Source: Pseudomonadota bacterium (GTDB taxonomy: Bacteria; Bdellovibrionota; Oligoflexia; Oligoflexales; Oligoflexaceae). From it: 21,536 nucleotides of DNA. Each line of letters starts with the position of its first letter. The stretch's first letter is position 1. The notes below the pieces were generated by a model. The model saw nothing but the letters and a program-made list of their open reading frames with translations. It was not told the origin of the DNA and searched no databases. Of the stretch, positions 14,739 to 21,491 are shown piece after piece. The stretch spans positions 1 through 21,536 of the forward strand of contig JAKQGS010000226.1 in assembly GCA_029556045.1 (NCBI GenBank). The letters are read 5' to 3'. The position numbers were made by a program, and so were the translations under genes.

Positions 14739-15548
14739 ATGACCACCATCTTAATCGCCGATTCCAGCAAAGCGAGCCTTGTGATGACGTCGGAGGTGTT
14801 TAAAGACAAGATTACGGGTGCGCTTGTCCTGGTGGCTTCCAGCGGCAAGGAAACCCTCGAGCATCTGAACAAATCGCGACCGGATTTATGCGTGGTGGAT
14901 TTTGATCTGCCTGATGTGGATGGGGCAACGTTGGTGGAGGAAATGCGCAAGGTATACAATGGCCCCATTCTCATGACGGCTTTTCCGGATGCTATCGTGC
15001 AGCAGGCGGTCAATGCTCACTTGTTTACTTTCAACGACGCCAGTGGTTGGTTGGCCAAACCCATTGATGTGTCTGAATTAAGCAAAAAGATCGATCAATT
15101 TCTGATTGAGGGTCATCGTCTGGGTAAGCGGTTCAATGCGGTCATGAAAGCGGAACTCATTGCCAAAGCAGCTGGTCGGGGCAAGCGGGCTCCAAAGGTG
15201 CAGGGAAAGATGATGAATATCAGCCTGGGAGGAGCCTGCGTCAAATTGGATACCACATGCTCCAAAGTGAAAAAGGCGCAGGAGATCACCCTGTCATTGA
15301 CTTGGACAGAGGGGGGCAAAAACGCGGAAGTGGCGGTTGCTCCATCAACTGCCGGTAAGAGTAAAATTAAAACGAAAACCGTCGCCAAGAAAGTACCGAC
15401 GGCCAAAGGTAAGCTCAGTGAGGCCAAACTCAAGGCTAAGGTCGCCTGGATCAGTCCCGATGGACAGGTCGGTTTGCAATTTGCCAAATTGACCGATCTT
15501 CAGATGAAAGGGCTGGTGGCCATCCTGCGGGGTGAGCCAACGAAATAG
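14739..15548 (+). CDS. Response regulator with C-terminal PilZ domain
   Basis: Residues 1-120 form a receiver domain: Asp8 in the acidic pocket (DS rather than DD), phospho-acceptor Asp54 in VVDFDLPDVDG, Thr80 and the conserved Lys107 in AKPID. Residues about 140-265 look like a PilZ domain, which binds cyclic di-GMP: GRGKRAPKVQGKMMNISLGGACVKL carries the NxSxxG motif, and WISPDGQVGLQFAKL is the closing strand. The arginine motif reads RGKR rather than RxxxR, so binding is not assured. A Lys/Ala/Thr-rich insertion (about 204-235) interrupts the barrel. AAAGGGAGA just upstream supports ATG 14739. CheV follows, suggesting a link between cyclic di-GMP or phospho-signalling and motility. Confidence 0.85.
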   Translation: MTTILIADSSKASLVMTSEVFKDKITGALVLVASSGKETLEHLNKSRPDLCVVDFDLPDVDGATLVEEMRKVYNGPILMTAFPDAIVQQAVNAHLFTFNDASGWLAKPIDVSELSKKIDQFLIEGHRLGKRFNAVMKAELIAKAAGRGKRAPKVQGKMMNISLGGACVKLDTTCSKVKKAQEITLSLTWTEGGKNAEVAVAPSTAGKSKIKTKTVAKKVPTAKGKLSEAKLKAKVAWISPDGQVGLQFAKLTDLQMKGLVAILRGEPTK

Positions 15549-15669
15549 AGGATTTATGTTCTGTAACCCCATAAGAGTATTAGGGTATCTATAAAATTTG
15601 CCAGACTTGCCTAAAGCTGCTGCTGCATTTGCCGAAGAATCGAACAGTGTTTGGAGGCAGAGGTGATTT

Positions 15670-16656
15670 ATGGCAAAGACCCCAGAATCCAATTTATCCT
15701 TTCTGGACCAATTTGAGATTGGCGGCAATTTCTTTGAGATGATTGAATTTTCGCTGGAGCGGCACTTACCCAGCGGTCGAACCGTCAAGGGTCTCTATGG
15801 CATTAATGTCGCCAAAGTACGCGAAGTGGTGCATATGCCGGAAATCAATCCCCTGGCTTCCAAAGTTGCCGGAATCGAGGGGATCTTTGAACTGCGGGGT
15901 GTACCCATACCTGCAGTTAACCTCCGTCAGGTCTTGGGTGATGTCTATGCTCCCGTGACCCGTGATCAGCAGATCATTGTGGCGGAGTTCAGTCAAAAAA
16001 GAGCGGGTTTTATCGTATCGGCCACCCATCGTATCCGCCGTATTGCCTGGGACAAAGTCCTGTCGCCAACCGGGGATCAATCTTCGTTCATGACGGGTAT
16101 GGTGCTTCTTCAGGATCACCAGTTTCTATTTATCCTGGATCTTGAAAAAATTATCTCCGATCTGGAAGTCGCGGGAAGTGGCGGGGTGATCCCCTCCGCC
16201 AGCGATTCTTATATGGCTCCATCGGTCTCTTCGCATTATAGCGGCGAAGGTCGGGGGGTTCTGGTTGTGGATGATTCCCGCCTGATATTAAACAATGTCA
16301 GCAAGTCCCTCAGTAAAGTCGGATACCGGGTCCTGGTGGCTGAAGACGGTGAAAAAGCCCTGGGGATGCTTGAAGATGTTGCTGCCGGACGTAACAAACG
16401 ATTTGGATCGATCAGCGCTGTTGTTACCGATGTGGAAATGCCACGAATGAACGGGCTCACTCTCATCACCAAAGTGCGTGAACATCCCAGCTTGAGTTCC
16501 CTTCCCATCATCCTTCACACATCACTGAGTGGTGACGCCACCAAGTCCGCCGCCAGTAAGTGTGGGGCCAACGGATTTGTTGTGAAAAACGACATAAACA
16601 GTATATTGGAACTGTTGGCCGAGCTGATGCAACAAAATGTTGCGATAGGTGCTTGA
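15670..16656 (+). CDS. cheV: Chemotaxis coupling protein CheV (CheW domain plus receiver)
   Basis: CheV couples chemoreceptors to CheA and can be tuned by phosphorylation. The N-terminal CheW-like domain (about 20-165) shows YGINVAKVREVVHMPEINPL, GIFELRGVPIPAVNLRQVLG and FMTGMVLLQDHQFLFILDLEKI. A Ser/Gly linker (168-194) leads to a receiver with GVLVVDDSR (Asp201, Asp202), phospho-acceptor Asp254 in VVTDVEMPRMNG, Thr284 and Lys306. The length of 328 fits CheV. AGAGGTG lies just before ATG 15670. It is 121 bases downstream of the REC-PilZ gene and overlaps the next gene's start. Confidence 0.95.
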   Translation: MAKTPESNLSFLDQFEIGGNFFEMIEFSLERHLPSGRTVKGLYGINVAKVREVVHMPEINPLASKVAGIEGIFELRGVPIPAVNLRQVLGDVYAPVTRDQQIIVAEFSQKRAGFIVSATHRIRRIAWDKVLSPTGDQSSFMTGMVLLQDHQFLFILDLEKIISDLEVAGSGGVIPSASDSYMAPSVSSHYSGEGRGVLVVDDSRLILNNVSKSLSKVGYRVLVAEDGEKALGMLEDVAAGRNKRFGSISAVVTDVEMPRMNGLTLITKVREHPSLSSLPIILHTSLSGDATKSAASKCGANGFVVKNDINSILELLAELMQQNVAIGA

Positions 16657-17336
16657 ACCCGGCCGGGAAAGGTCCACGTCTGCGGCGTTTTATCCTCCTG
16701 ATCTCGTATACCCTCCTTTTGGCGTTAGCCCTGGGCAGCCTCTACCAGTTTATAGAGCATCGATTTCTTCTCACTGATTGGATTGCCGCTGCATGGGTCA
16801 ATGCTGTCCTGGCTGTCGTGGTCGTCAGCATGCTTTCCCGCAATGAGTTATGGCAGGCATGCCGGATCAATCAAAGTCGTTTGATACTGGCTCTCGCACC
16901 AGCGGTATTCTGGATGGGAGGGGCCTTTTTCCTAACCAGACTGCCTGGGGCCCTACCGGCACCGCAGATGTCCGGGGATATCGGACAACAGTTGGTGGCC
17001 TTGGTCATGTTTATCCCTTTCGTGGAGGAGCTGGTTTTTCGGGTCGGTTTGGGAGGGTTTTTGCGCCGTATTGGTGGCAATTTATGGGGTGGATATTTTT
17101 CTGCCGTACTTTTTTCGCTGGCACATAGCTTTCCCACCTGGGAGCGTTTGATGGGCGGGCAAAGCGGCTTGGTGCTGGGGCCTTTGGTCCTTGGGATTTT
17201 TTTGGAATGGTTATGGATAAAAACGGGCAATTTTTGGGCTATATGGCTCTTTCATGCGGCCGCTAACAGCACGATTTTCATTTTTGGCCGTTGGGATACC
17301 CGGTGGTTTCAGTGGTTGGATTTTTTATTTTCATGA
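16653..17336 (+). CDS. CPBP-family intramembrane metalloprotease
   Basis: This multi-span membrane protein (about 227 residues) has the CPBP (CAAX protease/Abi, type II) signatures: EELVFR in FIPFVEELVFRVGLGGFLRR, FSLAHSF, and the HxxxN motif in WAIWLFHAAANS. The paired glutamates and the histidines would bind the metal inside the membrane. Hydrophobic segments begin at RRFILLISYTLLLALALG. The open frame extends back to 16560 inside cheV, but that part is unlikely to be translated. The best start is TTG 16653, which overlaps the cheV TGA (TTGA), implying translational coupling. Family members process prenylated proteins, act in bacteriocin immunity or have unknown roles; the substrate here is unknown. 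Confidence 0.85.
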   Translation: MNPAGKGPRLRRFILLISYTLLLALALGSLYQFIEHRFLLTDWIAAAWVNAVLAVVVVSMLSRNELWQACRINQSRLILALAPAVFWMGGAFFLTRLPGALPAPQMSGDIGQQLVALVMFIPFVEELVFRVGLGGFLRRIGGNLWGGYFSAVLFSLAHSFPTWERLMGGQSGLVLGPLVLGIFLEWLWIKTGNFWAIWLFHAAANSTIFIFGRWDTRWFQWLDFLFS

Positions 17337-17367
17337 ATTGCTGGTAAACTAAAGGTGAGTCGAATGG

Positions 17368-17646
17368 ATGGTGGATATGGATCCCAAAGATCAAAATATA
17401 GCCGAGACTGAAGGTGGCTCCTCCTCTGAGCAGGAAGAGCGGATCAAGCAAATGGTCAAGGTGGTGTGTATCTGCAAAGGAATCACACTGGCGCGGGTTT
17501 TACCCGCTTTGGAGGGGTCGGAAACTGTTGCTGACGTCAACCGCAAAGCGGGAACCGGGAGTGGCGGGTGCAAGGGGGAACGTTGCGGTCCTCGCATTAA
17601 GATTTTGCTGCGCAAGTATAAAGAGGCCAAAGGTCTTAAACCGTAA
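17368..17646 (+). CDS. BFD-like [2Fe-2S]-binding protein
   Basis: This 92-residue protein has an acidic N-terminal 25 residues followed by a BFD-like domain: VVCICKGITLARVLPAL, then TVADVNRKAGTGSGGCKGERCGPRIKILL. The four cysteines are 34, 36, 68 and 73, a C-x-C...C-x4-C pattern. BFD domains usually end C-x2-C, so the last pair is wider than usual. Related domains bind a 2Fe-2S cluster in bacterioferritin-associated ferredoxin, nitrite reductase and NifU. It probably carries electrons or senses redox or iron state. AAAGGTGAG eight bases upstream supports ATG 17368. It lies 31 bases after the CPBP gene and converges on gmhB with a seven-base gap. Confidence 0.83.
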   Translation: MVDMDPKDQNIAETEGGSSSEQEERIKQMVKVVCICKGITLARVLPALEGSETVADVNRKAGTGSGGCKGERCGPRIKILLRKYKEAKGLKP

Positions 17647-17664
17647 AAATTGCTCAGGTCTGAG
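17645..17664 (-). terminator. Weak intrinsic terminator candidate at the gmhB stop
   Basis: On the minus strand CTCAG-AC-CTGAG, spanning the stop codon, is followed by CAATTTTTACGG. The stem is only four to five pairs, so the signal is weak. Confidence 0.35.
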
Positions 17665-18229
17665 TAGAAACCTTGATGATATAATCCACCGCTTCCGCCA
17701 TGGTGTTCACGTAACAATCCGCCTCAGCATGGTTGGTATACTGGTCGCTGGTGATTTGAATGGTGCGGATACCAACAGCTTTGCCACAAGCCACGTCTGA
17801 ATCTTTATCCCCAATGAGAAAGCTTGCATCCCAGTTAATGGCATAGTCCTGGCGAGCCTGCTCCAGGAGGCCGGGTTTGGGTTTGCGGCAGGCACAGTCG
17901 ATCGCGAACTCCCCCACCACTCCCGATGGGTGGTGGGGACACATATACAGGGCATCCCAGGCTGTTCCGCCTAGCTCAATAATCCGTTGCTGTAAGGCTG
18001 TGTGAAAGCGATCGGCATCTTCTCGTCGAAAGTATCCCCGCGCGATGCCGGATTGATTGGTGATGATGATGAGTAGAAACCCACGTTTCTTCAGACGAAG
18101 GAGCGACTCGGGTACCGTTGGCAGAACCACAAGGTCCTCAACTTTTGACACATAACCCTTGTCTTCATTGAGGACCCCATCGCGATCGATAAACACGGCT
18201 GGTGTCGGTTTACTCGTTGGCTTTTTCAT
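17654..18229 (-). CDS. gmhB: D-glycero-D-manno-heptose 1,7-bisphosphate 7-phosphatase (GmhB-like HAD)
   Basis: GmhB removes a phosphate in ADP-heptose synthesis for the LPS inner core. The 191-residue form is of typical length and shows the HAD motif VFIDRDGVLN (Asp15, Asp17), TNQSGIARGYF, the zinc ligands CPHHP (Cys97, His99) and CACRKPKPG (Cys112, Cys114), and IGDKDSDVACGKAVG. ATG 18229 begins MKKPTSK just before the domain and overlaps the last 20 bases of the upstream gene, consistent with translational coupling; the frame extends further upstream but without family sequence. Related histidinol-phosphate phosphatases share the fold, but the zinc loop favours GmhB. No other heptose or LPS gene is in the window. 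Confidence 0.9.
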   Translation of the reverse strand: MKKPTSKPTPAVFIDRDGVLNEDKGYVSKVEDLVVLPTVPESLLRLKKRGFLLIIITNQSGIARGYFRREDADRFHTALQQRIIELGGTAWDALYMCPHHPSGVVGEFAIDCACRKPKPGLLEQARQDYAINWDASFLIGDKDSDVACGKAVGIRTIQITSDQYTNHAEADCYVNTMAEAVDYIIKVSTQT

Positions 18230-18431
18230 AGAGCCAGTTGCGATCCTTTTCCATGGCGCCATAGGGGGCGCAGAAGAGCAGCAGTTTTTTGGTGGCCGCC
18301 ACGATTTCAGAGGCTGCTTCCCCTGAAGCAACCATGAAATTCAAATCTTTGAGGAGCTTTTCAGCCTCCCAGTATCGTTCCAGCGGGAAGTTGATCTCCA
18401 CCACCTTGCCCAAATCCTTGTAGGACTCCAT
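18210..18431 (-). CDS. Small hypothetical protein upstream of gmhB
   Basis: This 73-residue protein (MESYKDLGKVVEINFPLERYW... to NWLYEKANE) is not recognised. It is predicted mostly helical and soluble, with no signal peptide. CAAGGC eight bases before ATG 18431 supports that start; a TTG at 18485 would add 18 residues (MIKKYLVCGKNIFLQGKN). Its last 20 bases overlap the start of gmhB in another frame, so the two are likely translated together. It follows the Lys/Ala-tail gene on the same strand. Confidence 0.6.
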   Translation of the reverse strand: MESYKDLGKVVEINFPLERYWEAEKLLKDLNFMVASGEAASEIVAATKKLLLFCAPYGAMEKDRNWLYEKANE

Positions 18432-18488
18432 ATTTTTGCCTTGGAGAAAAATATTTTTGCCACACACAAGGTATTTTTTGATCAAGGG

Positions 18489-19049
18489 TCAGCCCTTTTT
18501 CTTGCTACTGGTCTTTTTAGTGTCGGCTTTCTTGGTGGTCGTGGTTTTTTTGGTCGCAGCCTTTTTGGGCTCTGCTTTGGCTTCTTTGGTCGTGGTTTTT
18601 TTGGCGACTACTTTCTTGGTTTCCGACTTGGCGTCTTTCGTGACGGTCTTTTTGGCTGCCACAGCTTTGGTTTTGGCCTTAGGGGCGGCTTCATCCGCTG
18701 CTTCTTCCGCATCGTCCGCCTCGCTGGCTAACGCTTTGGTGACGGGACTTTTCTTTTCGACTTTGGGGGCTGGAGCCGCTGATTCGTCCTCGGAAGCCTT
18801 GATTTCTGTCTGCACAGTTTTGTAAAGGCGCTGCCACAGTCCATTGTCTTTGCGAAGCCAGGCTTCAAAAAGCTTGCGGGCCGGGCGATTCAACAGGGCG
18901 CTTTCCAGGAAATACTGGGTAAAGTCCTTGGGCTGAGTTTTGACCTTCAACTCGGAGACGTGGTGTGACAGAATCAGGAGTTCACTCCCGCGGGCGCGTA
19001 AGACTAAGCTACCTTGAATTGCAAGAATCTCGACTGGAAGCACGATCAT
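18489..19049 (-). CDS. Hypothetical protein with histone-H1-like Lys/Ala-rich tail
   Basis: The N-terminal 85 residues form a globular-looking segment (MIVLPVEILAIQGSLVLRAR... to LWQRLYKTVQTEIKA) that I do not recognise. After an acidic Ala/Glu patch (about 87-120), the last 65 residues are a strongly basic low-complexity tail of repeated AKKTxTK, AEPKKA and KKTTTTKKAD units. Such tails resemble histone H1 and the basic tails of some bacterial DNA-binding proteins (for example AlgP or Hc1), so nucleic-acid binding is a reasonable guess, not shown. CAGGAG just before ATG 19049 gives a clear start. The repeats make the reverse strand look like a hydrophobic frame. Confidence 0.72.
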   Translation of the reverse strand: MIVLPVEILAIQGSLVLRARGSELLILSHHVSELKVKTQPKDFTQYFLESALLNRPARKLFEAWLRKDNGLWQRLYKTVQTEIKASEDESAAPAPKVEKKSPVTKALASEADDAEEAADEAAPKAKTKAVAAKKTVTKDAKSETKKVVAKKTTTKEAKAEPKKAATKKTTTTKKADTKKTSSKKKG

Positions 19050-19131
19050 ACTCCTGAAAAAATTAGGCCATTTTCTTGATTTTTAACAGAAAACAGAGGG
19101 TTGGAGCAACTTTTTTTACAGGGCCTTAAGT

Positions 19132-19905
19132 CTAGGGGGTGGCTTTTTTGGAGCGGCAATCCGCTTGGTCTCCCGAGGACATGCCTTCGTTTTCCAGGCG
19201 ACCGGCGGCATTGTGACGGGCTCGATAGACCATAAATGGATAGGATTCCTTAGATCCCTTTGGGCTATACCCAAGTATTTGCTTGAGAAAGAATCCTTTG
19301 AAGAAACGTTCCATACTCTGGAACTCCTCCACCATCGCCGGGTCCAGCTCAAAGTTTGAACAATCCACCAGGAGGTTCCATTTGGAATGCCACTGCATCA
19401 GATTGTTAGTGATTTTGCTTTTGAGGGTGGTGATCTTATCCTTGGAGTCCAGAATAACGGGGACAGAAAACCCCAATTCCATCACATGCTGGGCAAAATG
19501 ATTTTGAATTTGAATGGAGGAGCGAAAATCCGTGGGCTCTGCCCCAGGACGCTGCCGGATACCGATGGCGGACAGCGCCTCCTCCTCACGGGGATGGAAT
19601 TCAAAGGGTATACAGACTGCCATCTCTGAGGGGGAGAGCCCCCAGAGGACTGCCTTCTTGAGAAAAAAGCCTTTCAGGAACTTTTCCATGCGGGCAAAAC
19701 TATCGGTCAATTCCGCCGTGTCGCCCTCGAGCTTCAGATTTGTCCCATCAATCATTGCTTTGTAAGGGGAATGCCAGCTGCTCAACGCCTTGAGCCAGGC
19801 CTGGCGCAAGGCCATGACGTCCCCATCCCCCCGGATAACGGTCGGTTCGGGAAAAGAAACGAACATGATCTTTTGCTGATAGTCATGCTCAAATTTGACG
19901 TTCAT
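19132..19905 (-). CDS. Hypothetical protein made of two copies of an unknown domain
   Basis: The 257-residue protein is an internal duplication. Copy one (about residues 11-130) and copy two (about 138-257) share W-H-S at SSWHSPYKAMIDGTNLKLE / MQWHSKWNLLVDCSNFELD and then MEKFLKGFFLKKAVLWG / MERFFKGFFLKQILGYS, with matching spacing through the rest. Each copy reads as beta strands followed by an amphipathic helix. No signal peptide, membrane segment or known motif is seen, so it is probably cytoplasmic. The pattern of a central strand ending in D(G/C)(T/S)N recalls STAS-like folds, but that is a guess. GAGG eight bases before ATG 19905 sits in the 16-base gap after the VKOR-DsbA gene, so the two are likely cotranscribed. 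Confidence 0.8.
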   Translation of the reverse strand: MNVKFEHDYQQKIMFVSFPEPTVIRGDGDVMALRQAWLKALSSWHSPYKAMIDGTNLKLEGDTAELTDSFARMEKFLKGFFLKKAVLWGLSPSEMAVCIPFEFHPREEEALSAIGIRQRPGAEPTDFRSSIQIQNHFAQHVMELGFSVPVILDSKDKITTLKSKITNNLMQWHSKWNLLVDCSNFELDPAMVEEFQSMERFFKGFFLKQILGYSPKGSKESYPFMVYRARHNAAGRLENEGMSSGDQADCRSKKATP

Positions 19906-19921
19906 GGCGGTTGCCTCAAAA

Positions 19922-21151
19922 TCAGCGGCTCAGTAGTTTTTGGATTTCTGCCCGCAGTGTTTCACCGGACCGTTGCCCCACAAACTTCTGACCGTTGATG
20001 AAGATTGTGGGGGTTGAGTCAACACCGGCCTGGTTGCCGACATTGATGTCATCCTTGATCTTGTTAAGGATATCATTGGATGCCTGGCATTCTTTGATCT
20101 GGGAATCCGTCAGACCGACCTCCCTGGCCCAGCTGACCAGATTACTGGCGCTGATATCTTTTTGTCGGTCAAAAATCTTGTCATGCAGATCCCAGAACTT
20201 GCCGATCGCGCCCGCGCAGCGGGTCAAGATGGCAGCCGTACAGGCGTTTTCATGCATTTTCCGGGGGATGCCGGCATTGCAGGCATTGTCGAGTGGGTAG
20301 TTCTTAAAGACCACCTGAATGGAGTCCCCAAACTCTTTTTTCATCTGACGGACCTGCTCAAAGGCCATGCGGCACGCAGGACACTCGAAATCCGCAAACT
20401 CCACAATAACCACCTTGGCTTCGTCGCTGCCGGAGCGGTAATCCTCGCCCATGCCCGAAAATGCGGAGCGGTCGATCTTAAATTCAAACCTGGCAGGTGC
20501 CAGATTGGACATCTCCGAGTCATGGCGAACGGTGGCGATATCGGTCTGGGGTTTGTCCTCTTTAAAGTCCTTGGGAGCTGGTTTGAACAGCTGATAACTC
20601 CCCACCGCCAGAGCGATGCCGATCACTACATACGAGCTCCCGTTGCTGATCCCCTGCCAAAAATTTTGGGTATCAACGTCTTTTTTGTTCAAGAACAACC
20701 AGGCTCCCTGAAGAAGATTAATCCCGTAGACACCGATACAGGTGAGACAAAGGGCGCCGATCTGCAGAGCAGAGATGGCTCCCAGCACAATGGACGCCAA
20801 AATGCCGATGATGACGAAGGCGCTGTATGTCTGGGCGACCTCCCGGGCGTAGCGAGGTTTCCACAGCCCGAATCCCATGAGGATAATCAGCCCCAGAAAA
20901 AAGCCCCCACCCCAAACCCCCAGGGGAATATTCAGAATTTCCGCATAGCTGCTTTTGGCAACGTCGTCGCAGTTAAAGGTTGCGTTGATGTTGCAAAATG
21001 CATCGGTGGCTCCTGAAGCTTTGACCGCCAAATGGTGTTTGGTCGAATAGATGCTAATTCCTAGACCGATCAGCGCCAGGATGATCGCGCCCAGCGCAAA
21101 TGACGAGCGGAGAGGTGCCCCTTGTTTTTCAGCGTGACGATCGGCGCTCAT
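19922..21151 (-). CDS. VKOR-DsbA fusion, membrane disulfide-forming enzyme
   Basis: This 409-residue protein fuses a vitamin K epoxide reductase-like membrane domain to a DsbA-like thioredoxin domain. The VKOR part has about five membrane segments (17-35, 76-95, 111-130, 135-155, 172-189), the loop cysteines Cys53 and Cys61 (FNCDDVAKSSYAEILNIPLGVWG) and the quinone-site CLTC (Cys135, Cys138). The thioredoxin part (about 230-409) has DFECPACRMAF (Cys257, Cys260), KNYPL, and the cis-proline TP at 380-381. It would oxidise exported proteins and pass electrons to quinone, doing the work of DsbA and DsbB in one chain. Such fusions occur in several bacteria. AAGGGAGA nine bases upstream supports ATG 21151. 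Confidence 0.93.
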   Translation of the reverse strand: MSADRHAEKQGAPLRSSFALGAIILALIGLGISIYSTKHHLAVKASGATDAFCNINATFNCDDVAKSSYAEILNIPLGVWGGGFFLGLIILMGFGLWKPRYAREVAQTYSAFVIIGILASIVLGAISALQIGALCLTCIGVYGINLLQGAWLFLNKKDVDTQNFWQGISNGSSYVVIGIALAVGSYQLFKPAPKDFKEDKPQTDIATVRHDSEMSNLAPARFEFKIDRSAFSGMGEDYRSGSDEAKVVIVEFADFECPACRMAFEQVRQMKKEFGDSIQVVFKNYPLDNACNAGIPRKMHENACTAAILTRCAGAIGKFWDLHDKIFDRQKDISASNLVSWAREVGLTDSQIKECQASNDILNKIKDDINVGNQAGVDSTPTIFINGQKFVGQRSGETLRAEIQKLLSR

Positions 21152-21279
21152 AGAATCTCCCTTGCAGCAGAGTCAAATCCTTACTTATAAGCCACTATGG
21201 TAAACAAGGTGCTTCAAATGCGCAAGTTTGTCTGTAATTTCGCTAATCTGGGGTGAATTTAATCCGGTGTCGATTATCG

Positions 21280-21308
21280 TTGACTTGCCCTGGGAGTTCC
21301 GCCATAAA
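21280..21308 (+). promoter_or_regulatory. Promoter of tRNA-Ala
   Basis: TTGACT (21280-21285) and CATAAA (21303-21308) are separated by 17 bases, and the tRNA begins 19 bases after the -10. This is a good sigma-70 match with suitable spacing for a short 5' leader. Confidence 0.6.
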
Positions 21309-21326
21309 AGGTGTCTGTTATTTTCT

Positions 21327-21399
21327 GGGGGTATAGCTCAGTTGGTAGAGCGTTGCAATGGCATTGCAAAGGTCATCGGTTCGATCCCGTTTACCTCCA
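21327..21399 (+). tRNA. tRNA-Ala (anticodon GGC)
   Basis: The 73-base sequence folds as a complete cloverleaf. The acceptor GGGGGTA pairs with TACCTCC and includes a G3-T70 wobble, the alanine identity element. The D arm is GCTC-AGTTGGTA-GAGC. The anticodon stem TTGCA/TGCAA holds loop ATGGCAT, giving GGC (reads GCC). The T arm is ATCGG-TTCGATC-CCGTT, with one T-T mismatch in the stem. The 3' CCA is not encoded. Confidence 0.96.
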
Positions 21400-21423
21400 C
21401 TTTTTCGCGCCAGCGAAAAAGTG
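21398..21423 (+). terminator. Hairpin directly after tRNA-Ala
   Basis: CACTTTTTCGC and GCGAAAAAGTG form a perfect 11-bp stem around GCCA. The first two bases overlap the tRNA 3' end. There is no T-run after the stem, so it may act as a processing or stabilising hairpin rather than a standard terminator. Confidence 0.5.
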
Positions 21424-21491
21424 CCTCCATCTCCTCCTGCTAATTTCTCAAAATTTTTAAGCATATACACGTCTATTCTGGCGCGAAAAAG
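21400..21491. repeat. 14-bp inverted repeat flanking the region after tRNA-Ala
   Basis: CTTTTTCGCGCCAG (21400-21413) and its exact reverse complement CTGGCGCGAAAAAG (21478-21491) bracket 64 bases. The left arm is shared with the short hairpin at 21398-21423, so two alternative folds compete. No coding frame lies inside. Confidence 0.6.

Noticed and set aside
16560..16652. N-terminal extension of the CPBP protease frame inside cheV
   Set aside because: The extension overlaps conserved cheV receiver sequence in another frame and is Cys/Lys-rich with no family resemblance.
18489..18700. Short repeated T-rich units that look like a tandem array
   Set aside because: They are degenerate coding repeats of the Lys/Ala/Thr tail, with no regular spacers as in CRISPR.
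18436..18825. Hydrophobic plus-strand frame resembling a membrane protein
   Set aside because: Lys/Ala codons of the basic tail gene read as Phe/Leu/Val on the other strand; this is an artefact of low complexity.
20162..21016. 284-codon plus-strand frame
   Set aside because: It is antisense to the VKOR-DsbA fusion, whose cysteine motifs and membrane segments are unmistakable.
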